Notes: generated from the letters alone by a model not told the origin. Positions 1 to 6,568 are shown, counted from the first letter of the stretch. The stretch: 28,594 bases of DNA from CAYQSU01 sp964420325 (GCA_964420325.1 CAYQSU010000044.1:1-28594), one strand, 5' to 3'. Made by a program: numbers and translations.

Positions 1-80
1 CGCATTTCGTCGCGAAAGCGTCGCAAAATGTCGCATTTTGTCGCAAAATGTCGCAAAATGTCGCATTTTGTCGCGATCGG
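1..80. repeat. 10-bp periodic AT/GC repeat array
   Basis: Five consecutive 10-bp units lie at 21-30, 31-40, 41-50, 51-60 and 61-70. Each begins TCGC and ends with AAAATG or ATTTTG, and degenerate units flank them on both sides. Adjacent units form small inverted repeats such as AAAATG-TCG-CATTTT. The short A/T tracts recur at about one helical turn, so intrinsic curvature is possible. Multiple short terminal repeats of this kind also occur at ends of some insertion sequences (for example the IS21 family), so this could be the end of an element lying to the left of the window. No transposase is visible here. The repeat structure is seen directly; its role is not known. Confidence 0.7.
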
Positions 81-244
81 CCACGGACCCCGGGCCCGTC
101 CGGGCCGGGCGGCGAGGCCGATGCACGTCGTGGCGCGGCCGCGACCGGCGAGGGCGCGGCGAGCGCGTCATCCGGCATGGCGGCTCCTGGCCCAGGTGGG
201 ACCTGTGTCCCTCTCATCCGGCCACAGATAAGGAGGAATACCCG

Positions 245-484
245 ATGGGCACCAAGATCAGCGTCTCCCTGACCGACGAGCACGCGCGGCTCCTCAACGA
301 GGCGGTGGCGAGCGGCGACTACGCGTCGTCGAGCGAGGTCATTCGCGAAGCCCTGCGCGATTGGCGCGCCAGGCGGCCTCTCGGTCGACCGTCGACCGAA
401 GGGACCGCCGGCGGGCGTGCCGCCGAAGGCGGCACCGTCGCCGACACCAGGAAGGCTGCCCGCCGAAATCGCAAGACCCGGTGA
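245..484 (+). CDS. ParD/CopG-type ribbon-helix-helix antitoxin, orphan
   Basis: A 79-residue protein whose first 45 residues look like a ParD-type antitoxin: a short beta strand (KISVSLTDEH), a helix, then the typical segment YASSSEVIREALRDW. Members of this family bind DNA as dimers through the N-terminal ribbon-helix-helix and neutralise a ParE toxin with the C-terminal tail. The start is set by a strong AGGAGG at 231-236, eight bases before ATG 245. The tail after residue 45 is low in complexity and rich in Arg, Gly and Ala, unlike a normal ParE-binding tail. No ParE-like reading frame follows: the next gene is convergent and ends at 594. It is therefore probably an orphan or decayed module. 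Confidence 0.75.
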   Translation: MGTKISVSLTDEHARLLNEAVASGDYASSSEVIREALRDWRARRPLGRPSTEGTAGGRAAEGGTVADTRKAARRNRKTR

Positions 485-593
485 GCGGCCGCCTCGCTGC
501 CGCCTGTGGCGTCGGGAGCGGATCCGGGGCGACCCGGACTCCGGCCGATGGCGCCGGCTCGAGCGGCCTGGGCGGCGCGCGGCAGCGATCGCG

Positions 594-1472
594 TCAAGGG
601 CGGCGTTCGCGTTCGATCCACCGCTCGAGGATCTCCACGTGCTGGCCCTCCTCCTCGGCGTACTCCTGGGCCAGGATGCGGATCTCGGCGTCGCGGGAGG
701 TTTCGGCGATGTGGTGGTAGAACTCGAAGCCGAGGCGTTCGCCGTCGAGCGCGGCCTTGAGGGCGTCGATCCGCGACAGCGCCGGATCGCCGGCCCACAA
801 CGCCGACCGTTCCGGGGTGACGAGATCCGGCCAGACGTGCCGGTCGGGGATCAGGGCGGCGACGTCGATCGCGCCGGCCCGCGCCGTCGCCGCCTCGAGG
901 TGCAGCCGGGAGTAGCGGGCGAGGGTCTCGAACACCCCGGCGACCGCGGGGTTGCCCGTGCGTTCCATCTCCCGGGCGAGATCGTCGAAATGCTCGGCGG
1001 CGTCCTGCTCGACCCTGATCGCACAGGCGAGGAACGCCTCGACCGAGCGGATGTCGAGCCCGCCGGCGAACACGGCCGCCGCGATCGACATCGCCGGCTT
1101 CTCGGCCGGCAGGCTGGGGTCGCCTGCGAACGAGACCAGGATATCCTCGTCGCGGATGAAGCACTGGCAGGCGAGGCGATGGCGCGGCGGCATGTCGTTG
1201 ACCTCGGCGTCCTCGAGCTCGTCGGCGGTGATCCGGCCCAGGTGCCGCAGCACCCCCTTCTCCTTCTCGGTCAACGCGATGCCGTAGCGGACCGCCGGAC
1301 TGAGATGCTTGACCTCGACCAGACAGGATCCGCACTCGCCATCGCCGCAATCGAAGGGGATCGGGATCCGGTGGGCCTTGGCGACCGAGAGAATGGTGCC
1401 GCGGTGTCCGGCAATGGCGTAGACGGTGACGTCTCGCGCCATCACCGGCGACGAGAAGGTGACGTTGGCCAT
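594..1472 (-). CDS. [2Fe-2S] ferredoxin fused to ferritin/rubrerythrin-like domain
   Basis: A 292-residue two-domain protein. Residues 1-110 are a plant-type ferredoxin: Cys42, Cys47 and Cys50 form the C-x4-C-x2-C loop and Cys102 or Cys104 gives the fourth ligand. Residues about 135-290 look like a four-helix ferritin-like (rubrerythrin) domain, with acidic/His helices such as EQDAAEHF and, near the C-terminus, AEEEGQHVEILERW, which can bind a diiron centre. ATG 1472 was chosen because AGGAGG stands six bases upstream; the longer frame to 1556 would cover the promoter. A sigma-54 promoter (1552-1567) and NifA site (1653-1668) precede it, so it should be made under nitrogen-fixing conditions. 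The likely role, inferred, is electron delivery to a diiron site that removes oxygen or peroxide, or electron transfer to nitrogenase. Its 3' end is convergent with the antitoxin gene. Confidence 0.85.
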   Translation of the reverse strand: MANVTFSSPVMARDVTVYAIAGHRGTILSVAKAHRIPIPFDCGDGECGSCLVEVKHLSPAVRYGIALTEKEKGVLRHLGRITADELEDAEVNDMPPRHRLACQCFIRDEDILVSFAGDPSLPAEKPAMSIAAAVFAGGLDIRSVEAFLACAIRVEQDAAEHFDDLAREMERTGNPAVAGVFETLARYSRLHLEAATARAGAIDVAALIPDRHVWPDLVTPERSALWAGDPALSRIDALKAALDGERLGFEFYHHIAETSRDAEIRILAQEYAEEEGQHVEILERWIERERRP

Positions 1473-1551
1473 GGCTCTCCTCCTGCGCGCGGCGGACACC
1501 GGCCGATCGCGCCGACCGGCGAACGCCCGCATCAATGACGGAGACTCGCGG

Positions 1552-1567
1552 AGCAAGAACCACGCCA
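1552..1567 (-). promoter_or_regulatory. sigma-54 (-24/-12) promoter of ferredoxin-ferritin gene
   Basis: On the minus strand this reads TGGCGTGGTTCTTGCT. It has the GG and GC dinucleotides separated by ten bases and the TTGCT -12 element, departing from the consensus only at CA to GT in the -24 block. Transcription would start near 1541, about 70 bases before ATG 1472. Confidence 0.75.
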
Positions 1568-1573
1568 GAGGAA

Positions 1574-1586
1574 GAACCGATTGATA
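1574..1586 (-). promoter_or_regulatory. candidate IHF site
   Basis: The minus strand reads TATCAATCGGTTC, matching the IHF consensus WATCAANNNNTTR at all but the last base. It lies between the NifA site (1653-1668) and the -24/-12 promoter (1552-1567), where DNA bending by IHF would be useful. Confidence 0.4.
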
Positions 1587-1652
1587 TCATGAGAGGTTCG
1601 ACCGCCCGGGCGGGGCTCGCGGGTCGGCAACCCGACAAAGGCGTGGCGCGAT

Positions 1653-1668
1653 TGTCGGAGTGACGACA
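1653..1668. promoter_or_regulatory. NifA upstream activator site, shared by divergent genes
   Basis: A TGT-N10-ACA motif. It is the only such site seen in the 526-base gap between the ferredoxin-ferritin gene and nifA. Its centre is about 120 bases from the predicted minus-strand start near 1541 and about 200 bases from the predicted nifA start near 1864. It is well placed for the first and usable for the second. Confidence 0.7.
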
Positions 1669-1837
1669 TCGAACACCCCGGCCGGCGAGGGACGCCGCGG
1701 CGGTTCGCGCCCGGCCCCGGCCTCCAGATGAGGCAGTTCTCCGGGGAATGCCCAACAAAGCGGCAGCCGGCGATCGCTCGCCGTTGCGTCCGCGCCAGAA
1801 GTCTCTGATCGGACAGGAGAAAACCGCCAGACACCGG

Positions 1838-1853
1838 TGGCACGCGGATTGCG
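1838..1853 (+). promoter_or_regulatory. sigma-54 (-24/-12) promoter of nifA
   Basis: Reads TGGCACGCGGATTGCG, matching the consensus except for the last base, with GG-N10-GC spacing. Transcription would start near 1864, leaving an untranslated leader of about 135 bases before nifA ATG 1999. This implies that nifA is at least partly autoactivated. The rest of the intergenic region (1473-1998) shows no convincing gene. Confidence 0.75.
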
Positions 1854-1931
1854 TGACGGGTGACAACAGCAACAAGACGGGAGGAACGGCTCGAGGGGTT
1901 GTTACGGCCGCAGGCGGAGTGAGGCCTCGTC

Positions 1932-1985
1932 ATGGTGCCGATCGCAAGTCCGAAGCGGCCCGCGCGTTTGTCGGATCACGGTTAG
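1932..1985 (+). other. possible 17-residue leader ORF in nifA 5' leader
   Basis: A short ATG-initiated frame, rich in Pro, Arg and Lys, ends in TAG 14 bases before the nifA ATG. A GGAGTGAGG stretch lies upstream. It is in a different frame from nifA and lies within the leader predicted from the sigma-54 promoter at 1838-1853. It could couple translation into nifA or be fortuitous; nothing beyond position supports expression. Confidence 0.2.
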
Positions 1986-1998
1986 GGACGGGCCGATC

Positions 1999-3630
1999 AT
2001 GAACGCCATGACCGAAGGCAAGGCTTCGCTGTCCCTCGTCAACATGTACGAGATCAGCAAGATCCTGACCTCGCGGATGGATCTGCAGGGACAGTTGCGG
2101 GCCGTGCTCAATCTGCTCGCCTCGTACATGGAGATGCGCCGTGGCATCGTCGCCGTCACCGATGGCGAGGGCTCGCTGCGGGTGGTGGCGGCGGCCGGCC
2201 TGTCGGCCTCGGCCGTCAACGACGGCGCCGCCGACATGCCGGCGGAGATCGCCGCCCGGATCGTTGCCGGCCAGGCGCCGTTCGTCACCGAGAACGTTGC
2301 CGAAGATCCGCTGCTCGCCGAGTACGTGCGGGTGCCGAGCGTTCTCCACGACGAGACGGTGTCGTTCATCGCCGTCCCCATCAAGACCTTCGGCCGACCG
2401 TTCGGCTGTCTCGCCATCGCCCGGGTCTGGCGACAGAAGACCCAGGTCAACATCGGCGAGGACATCCGCTTTCTCACCATGGTCGCCAACCTGATCGCCC
2501 AGACCGTGCGCCTGCACGAGCACATGCCGGCGAACCCCGTCGAGGACGGGGAGGAACCGGTCGGCAGCGCCGCCGCCGGTCGCACCGACCTTCCCGAAGC
2601 GGCGTACCGGCTCGACAACGTGATCGGAGCCAGTCGCCCGATGCAGCGGGTGTTCGCCCAGGTCCACCTGGTGGCGCCGACCAGGTCGACGATCGTGCTC
2701 CGCGGCGAGAGCGGCACCGGCAAGGAGGTGATCGCCCGCGCCATCCACGCGCTCAGCACCCGCCCCAGCGGCCCGTTCATCAAGGTCAACTGCGCCGCCC
2801 TTCCCGACACCCTGCTCGAATCGGAGCTGTTCGGCCACGAGAAGGGTGCCTTCACCGGCGCCACCCAGTTGCGCAAGGGGCGCTTCGAGCTGGCCCACGG
2901 CGGAACCTTGTTCCTGGACGAGATCGGCGACGTCTCGACCGCGTTCCAGGCCAAGCTGCTGCGCGTCCTGCAGGAGCGCGAGTTCGAGCGGATCGGCGGG
3001 ACCCTGACGATCAAGGTCGACGTCCGGATCGTCTGTGCCACCAACCGCGACCTCGAAGAGGCGGTGGCCGACGGCAGCTTCCGCGCCGACCTCTACTACC
3101 GGGTCAACGTGGTGCCGATCTTCATCCCGCCGCTCCGTGAACGCCGCCAGGACATCCCCGAGCTCGCCCGTCACTTCCTTGGCGCCTTCAACCGGGAGAA
3201 CGGTCGAGCCCTGCGCTTCTCGGAGCAGGCGATGCGCGTGATCACCTCGTGCAACTATCCGGGCAACGTCCGCGAGCTCGAGAACTGCGTCTACCGGGTG
3301 GCGACGATGACCCGAGGCGATGTCATCGACAACATCAACCTGCCTTGCCAGAGCGGCGTCTGCCACTGCGCCCGCCTGATGCCAGGCAAGGCGTTCGCCC
3401 CCGCAATCGACTCGCCGCCGCCGGGATCGTCGGACGACGATCCCGGGCCCGACTGGGGCAAGGTCGACGGCCTCGAGGACCTCGATGCCCTGCCGCAGCG
3501 GGAACGCCTGATCCGGGTGATGGAACGGGCGGGCTGGGTGCAGGCGAAGGCCGCGCGCCTGCTCGGAATGACCCCGCGCCAGCTCGGCTACGCGCTTCGC
3601 AAGCACAACATCGAGATCAAGCGGCTCTGA
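1999..3630 (+). CDS. nifA: NifA, sigma-54-dependent activator of nif genes
   Basis: A 543-residue transcription activator. Residues about 10-175 form a GAF domain. The AAA+ domain (about 205-440) has Walker A GESGTGKE at 236-243 and the sigma-54 contact loop GAFTGA at 283-288. A Fis-type helix-turn-helix occupies about 500-543. Cys418, Cys430, Cys450 and Cys455 form C-x11-C-x19-C-x4-C, the motif linked to direct oxygen sensitivity in alpha- and betaproteobacterial NifA; Cys457 is an extra nearby cysteine. It would bind the TGT-N10-ACA sites and activate the -24/-12 promoters found in this window. No nifL is present, consistent with self-sensing. The ATG at 1999 has only a weak AGGGA upstream. 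A sigma-54 promoter at 1838-1853 suggests autoregulation. Confidence in the family is very high; the exact start is less sure. Confidence 0.97.
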   Translation: MNAMTEGKASLSLVNMYEISKILTSRMDLQGQLRAVLNLLASYMEMRRGIVAVTDGEGSLRVVAAAGLSASAVNDGAADMPAEIAARIVAGQAPFVTENVAEDPLLAEYVRVPSVLHDETVSFIAVPIKTFGRPFGCLAIARVWRQKTQVNIGEDIRFLTMVANLIAQTVRLHEHMPANPVEDGEEPVGSAAAGRTDLPEAAYRLDNVIGASRPMQRVFAQVHLVAPTRSTIVLRGESGTGKEVIARAIHALSTRPSGPFIKVNCAALPDTLLESELFGHEKGAFTGATQLRKGRFELAHGGTLFLDEIGDVSTAFQAKLLRVLQEREFERIGGTLTIKVDVRIVCATNRDLEEAVADGSFRADLYYRVNVVPIFIPPLRERRQDIPELARHFLGAFNRENGRALRFSEQAMRVITSCNYPGNVRELENCVYRVATMTRGDVIDNINLPCQSGVCHCARLMPGKAFAPAIDSPPPGSSDDDPGPDWGKVDGLEDLDALPQRERLIRVMERAGWVQAKAARLLGMTPRQLGYALRKHNIEIKRL

Positions 3631-3641
3631 GCGTCCGGCAG

Positions 3642-3657
3642 TGTCGGTTGTCCGACA
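3642..3657. promoter_or_regulatory. NifA upstream activator site 1 for nifB
   Basis: A TGT-N10-ACA motif with a highly palindromic interior (CGGTTGTCCG), just after the nifA stop codon. It is centred about 110 bases upstream of the predicted nifB transcription start. Confidence 0.75.
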
Positions 3658-3660
3658 CCC

Positions 3661-3676
3661 TGTCGCACTGTCGACA
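3661..3676. promoter_or_regulatory. NifA upstream activator site 2 for nifB
   Basis: A second TGT-N10-ACA motif. Its centre is 19 bases from the first, a little under two helical turns, and about 90 bases upstream of the predicted nifB transcription start. Tandem sites suggest cooperative or strong activation. Confidence 0.7.
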
Positions 3677-3731
3677 GCGGCGCCCTCCGCCCCGCGAAGC
3701 AAAAGCGTTCAGCATCAAAGGCCCGGGCAGT

Positions 3732-3747
3732 TGGCATGAACCTTGCT
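3732..3747 (+). promoter_or_regulatory. sigma-54 (-24/-12) promoter of nifB
   Basis: Reads TGGCATGAACCTTGCT, with GG-N10-GC spacing and a consensus -12 box. Transcription would begin near 3758, which rules out any nifB start codon upstream of that point. Confidence 0.85.
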
Positions 3748-3796
3748 TCTTGCCGGCTGGAGCTGGATCCGCGAACGGTCGGCAAAGGCAAGCGCG

Positions 3797-5278
3797 ATGC
3801 GAAGGGCCATCCCTCTCGAGGCGATCTCATCCTCCCGGTCACCGCTCCGGACCCGGCCCGCCTCGGCGGCGAGCGGCTGTGTCGCCGCCGCCTGCGGATC
3901 CCGGTCGGACGTCGACGCGCTGCCCCCCGACGTCTGGAGCAAGGTCAAGGATCATCCCTGCTACAGTCATGAGGCGCACCATTTCTTCGCCCGCATGCAC
4001 GTCGCCGTCGCGCCGGCCTGCAACATCCAGTGCCACTACTGCAATCGCAAGTACGACTGCGCCAACGAGAGCCGGCCCGGCGTCGTCAGCGAGCGACTGA
4101 CCCCGGAGCTGGCCGCCCGCAAGGTGGCGTGGGTGGCCGGGCAGATGCCGCAACTTTCCGTTGTCGGCATCGCCGGGCCCGGCGACGCGCTCGCCGACCC
4201 CTGCCGGACCTTCGAGACCTGCGAGCGGGTGGCTGCGGCGCTGCCCGACGTCAGGCTGTGCCTGTCGACCAACGGCCTCGCCCTGCCGGACTGCGTCGAC
4301 GCGATCAAGGCGCACGCCATCGATCACGTCACCATCACCATCAACGCCCTCGATCCGGTCGTCGGCGCGGGCATCTACGCCTGGGTCGCCCACGACCGCA
4401 AGCGGCTGACCGGCCGTGACGCGGCCGCGGTGCTGATCGAGCGGCAGTGGCTCGGCCTCGACATGCTGGTCGCCGCCGGCGTCCTGGTGAAGGTCAACTC
4501 GGTGATGATCCCGGGTGTCAACGACGCCCACCTCAAGGAGGTCAATGCCGAGCTCAAGGCGCGCGGCGCCTTCCTGCACAACATCATCCCGCTGATCTCG
4601 GAGGCGGCCCACGGCACCCACTACGGGCTCAGCGGCCGGCGCGGACCGACGGCGGCCGAGCTGAAGGCGCTGCAGGACGATCTCGTCGGCGGCGCCGGCC
4701 TGATGACGCACTGCCGCCAATGCCGGGCCGACGCGGTCGGCCTGCTCGGCGACGACCAGGGCTCGTCGTTCGCCCTCGCCCGCCTGCCGGATCTGCCGGT
4801 CGTCGATCACGATGGCCGCCGCCACTATCGATCGATCGTCGACCGCGAGCGCCGCGACCGCATCGCCGCGACCGCGACGGCGGAAGAGGGCTTGCGCAGG
4901 GCGGCGACCGACGAGCGACGGCTGGTTGCCGTCTGCAGCAAGGGCGGCGGCCGCATCAACCAGCACTTCGGCCATGCGCGCGAGTTCCAGATCTACGAGG
5001 TCGGCCGCTGCGGCGTGCGGCCGGTCGGCCATCGCCGCGCCGCCCGGTATTGCCGGGGCGGCTACGGCGAGGACGATGCCCTCGCGGCGACGATCGGCCT
5101 GCTCGAGGGCGTGGCCGCCGTGCTGTGCGCCCGGATCGGCGAAGTCCCGCGCGAGCGCCTCGCGGCGGCGGGCATTCGGGCGATCGACGCCTATGCCCAC
5201 GACTACATCGAACCCGCCATCGTTCGGCTGTTCATGGCCGAGCTCGGCGGCGCCGAAGCGGCCGCACGGTCGGCCTGA
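3797..5278 (+). CDS. nifB: NifB, radical SAM FeMo-cofactor precursor (NifB-co) synthase
   Basis: A 493-residue protein that fuses two [4Fe-4S] units with a central carbide, using S-adenosylmethionine, to give the NifB-co core of FeMo-co. The radical SAM cluster motif is Cys75-x3-Cys79-x2-Cys82, inside the conserved block around VAPACNIQCHYCNRKYDC. The C-terminal part from about residue 375 is a NifX-like cofactor-binding domain (CSKGGGRINQHFGHAREF), the usual proteobacterial two-domain form. The frame stays open to 3743, but that would overlap the -24/-12 promoter. ATG 3797 is the first ATG after the predicted transcription start; it has only a weak AAAGG upstream, and the first 40 residues are poorly conserved. 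It heads a unit with fdx, nifZ and nifT. Confidence 0.97.
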   Translation: MRRAIPLEAISSSRSPLRTRPASAASGCVAAACGSRSDVDALPPDVWSKVKDHPCYSHEAHHFFARMHVAVAPACNIQCHYCNRKYDCANESRPGVVSERLTPELAARKVAWVAGQMPQLSVVGIAGPGDALADPCRTFETCERVAAALPDVRLCLSTNGLALPDCVDAIKAHAIDHVTITINALDPVVGAGIYAWVAHDRKRLTGRDAAAVLIERQWLGLDMLVAAGVLVKVNSVMIPGVNDAHLKEVNAELKARGAFLHNIIPLISEAAHGTHYGLSGRRGPTAAELKALQDDLVGGAGLMTHCRQCRADAVGLLGDDQGSSFALARLPDLPVVDHDGRRHYRSIVDRERRDRIAATATAEEGLRRAATDERRLVAVCSKGGGRINQHFGHAREFQIYEVGRCGVRPVGHRRAARYCRGGYGEDDALAATIGLLEGVAAVLCARIGEVPRERLAAAGIRAIDAYAHDYIEPAIVRLFMAELGGAEAAARSA

Positions 5279-5315
5279 GACCGACCGGTCGCCGGCATCA
5301 CCGGTCCCGACAACC

Positions 5316-5338
5316 GGCCGCGGGCAGGCTCCGCGGCC
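5316..5338 (+). other. GC-rich hairpin between nifB and ferredoxin gene
   Basis: An 8-bp perfect stem (GGCCGCGG/CCGCGGCC) with a 7-base loop and no following T tract. It sits 20 bases before the ferredoxin ATG. It may affect RNA processing or stability within the operon rather than terminate it. Confidence 0.4.
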
Positions 5339-5358
5339 ACACCACGAGGAGACGAGAC

Positions 5359-5550
5359 ATGGCCTACAGGATCCTTGCCGCCGACTGCACGGTGTGTGGC
5401 ACCTGCGAGTTCGACTGCCCCAACGGTTCGATCCGGATGAAGGGCGACGCCTACGCCATCGACGCCGGCAAGTGCACCGAGTGTGCCGGCGTCGCGGCCG
5501 CGCCGACCTGCGTCAGCAACTGTCCGGCCGACGCCATCGTCCGCGCGTGA
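5359..5550 (+). CDS. 2[4Fe-4S] ferredoxin, FdxN-like
   Basis: A 63-residue bacterial-type ferredoxin. Cluster motif 1 is C10-x2-C13-x2-C16-x3-C20-P. Motif 2 is C39-x2-C42-x8-C51-x3-C55-P, where the enlarged eight-residue loop is typical of the FdxN-type ferredoxins encoded next to nifB. FdxN proteins are known electron donors to nitrogenase or to NifB-co synthesis. GAGGAGACGAG before ATG 5359 supplies the ribosome site. It lies 80 bases after nifB and before nifZ and nifT, and is probably cotranscribed from the nifB promoter. The exact redox partner cannot be deduced from sequence. Confidence 0.93.
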   Translation: MAYRILAADCTVCGTCEFDCPNGSIRMKGDAYAIDAGKCTECAGVAAAPTCVSNCPADAIVRA

Positions 5551-5575
5551 GGAGCGCGGCTGCCCGGAGCCGCCG

Positions 5576-5851
5576 ATGCCCGGGGACGATCGCCAGCCCG
5601 AGGTCTACGGCCCGCCCCGCTTCGTGCCGGGGCAGCGGGTGCAGGCACGGGTGGCGATCCGCAACGACGGTACCCTGCCGGGCGCGGCACGGGGCGCCGT
5701 CGTCGTCGAGGCCGGCGACGAGGGCTACGTCACCGCCATCGGCGAGTTCCTGCAACGCCACTACATCTACACCGTCGACTTCGTCACCCGCGGCCGACTT
5801 GTCGGCATGCGTGCGAACGAGCTCGACGCCCTGGAGGGCATGGAGGCATGA
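5576..5851 (+). CDS. nifZ: NifZ, nitrogenase MoFe protein maturation factor
   Basis: A 91-residue protein carrying the NifZ core: a PRFVPGQ start to the domain, IRNDGTLPG, and a second half with GYVTAIGEFLQ and YTVDFV. NifZ acts with NifH in forming the second P-cluster of the MoFe protein. This is the short form of the family. ATG 5576 is preceded by GGAG motifs and follows the ferredoxin stop by 25 bases. The stop overlaps the region of the nifT start, so translation is probably coupled. Confidence 0.95.
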   Translation: MPGDDRQPEVYGPPRFVPGQRVQARVAIRNDGTLPGAARGAVVVEAGDEGYVTAIGEFLQRHYIYTVDFVTRGRLVGMRANELDALEGMEA

Positions 5852-6067
5852 ATGAGGGTGACTATCGGCCGCCGCGGCGCGGCCTATGCGGCCTACGTGG
5901 CCAAGAAGGACCTGGAGGAGATCATCGTCGACATGGAACGGCCCGGGCTGTGGGGCGGCTGGATCGAGCTCGCCAACGGCTGGCGGCTTGCCCTGCCCGC
6001 GCTTGCGGCGGACACTCGCTTGCCGATCACCGTCGAGGCCCGACGCATCGCCGCCGGCACCCCGTGA
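5852..6067 (+). CDS. nifT: NifT/FixU family protein
   Basis: A 71-residue protein with the NifT signature: AYVAKKDLEE, an LWGGWIELANGW core and the ending TRLPITVEARR. NifT is conserved beside nif genes, but its biochemical role is unknown and mutants often have little phenotype. ATG 5852 immediately follows the nifZ stop (5849-5851). Another ATG at 5848 is in a different frame and gives no NifT similarity. It is the last gene of the nifB unit, before a 559-base gap holding the nifH promoter. Confidence 0.95.
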   Translation: MRVTIGRRGAAYAAYVAKKDLEEIIVDMERPGLWGGWIELANGWRLALPALAADTRLPITVEARRIAAGTP

Positions 6068-6080
6068 CGTGGCGCCGGCC

Positions 6081-6100
6081 CGGCGGCGCTGGCGCCGCCG
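6081..6100 (+). terminator. possible terminator hairpin after nifT
   Basis: A perfect 9-bp GC-only inverted repeat (CGGCGGCGC/GCGCCGCCG, or eight pairs with a four-base loop) lies 14 bases after the nifT stop. No T run follows, so it is not a classical intrinsic terminator, but the position fits the end of the nifB-fdx-nifZ-nifT unit. Confidence 0.35.
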
Positions 6101-6443
6101 CCCCGAAGCCGAGCCCGGTGACCGGGCCGCTGGGGCCGGCTTCCTGATCGGCGGCCCCGCCGCCTCCGTTCTCCCGATCCGATCGCGAAGCCCATCGCCG
6201 CTGCGGTTGCGGCTCTGCGCACGTGGGCGGCGCGCCGGCGGTGTCCGCGCACGGCGCGAGGTCCACAGCCACCGCGTCGGCCGCCAGGCGCCGGGCGCGA
6301 GCCGCTGTCGGTGCAAACGGTGTTCGAGCCGCCGATCCCGGCCCCGCTCCTCTCCCTGCCCGCAGACAAGGGTGTCCACTGAACCCATCGTCGGGTTCTC
6401 GCGGTCGTCCCCACCGTGAGGGTTGCGACACTGTGTCGGGGTT
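6101..6443. other. intergenic stretch upstream of nifH with no recognised gene
   Basis: This GC-rich stretch has open frames on both strands, but none gives recognisable protein sequence or a convincing ribosome site. A further short inverted repeat (GCCCGG/CCGGGC) lies near 6112-6126. I see no RNA gene or mobile element in it. Confidence 0.5.
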
Positions 6444-6459
6444 TGTCGGCTTCCGGACA
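6444..6459. promoter_or_regulatory. NifA upstream activator site for nifH
   Basis: A TGT-N10-ACA motif with a CGG...CGG interior, centred about 128 bases upstream of the predicted nifH transcription start. It is the only full match seen in the nifT-nifH gap. Confidence 0.75.
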
Positions 6460-6552
6460 GCGACCGCCGCGGCCTCGCCGGAGCCCCTGACGCGGCCATA
6501 TCCATCTGAAAAGAAGAACGAAAGCGGCGATGGCGCGGACTGGCGGCGTGCT

Positions 6553-6568
6553 TGGCACGGTCGTTGCA
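6553..6568 (+). promoter_or_regulatory. sigma-54 (-24/-12) promoter of nifHDK
   Basis: Reads TGGCACGGTCGTTGCA, a full consensus -24/-12 element with GG-N10-GC spacing. Transcription would start near 6579, about 48 bases before nifH ATG 6627. Confidence 0.93.

Noticed and set aside
1..80. CRISPR array
   Set aside because: The units are only 10 bp and contiguous, without unique spacers, and no cas genes are present.
485..593. Possible ParE toxin gene after the antitoxin
   Set aside because: No frame here or overlapping the convergent gene shows ParE-like sequence, and the space is too short.
1748..2002. 84-codon plus-strand frame before nifA
   Set aside because: It spans the nifA -24/-12 promoter, has no ribosome site and resembles no known protein.
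1930..3702. 590-codon open frame on the minus strand opposite nifA
   Set aside because: It is antisense to an unmistakable nifA, has no recognisable domains and is rich in Arg, Gly, Ala, Asp and Val as expected for antisense frames in GC-rich DNA.
3743..3796. Upstream TTG start for nifB at 3743
   Set aside because: It lies inside the -24/-12 promoter, upstream of the predicted transcription start.
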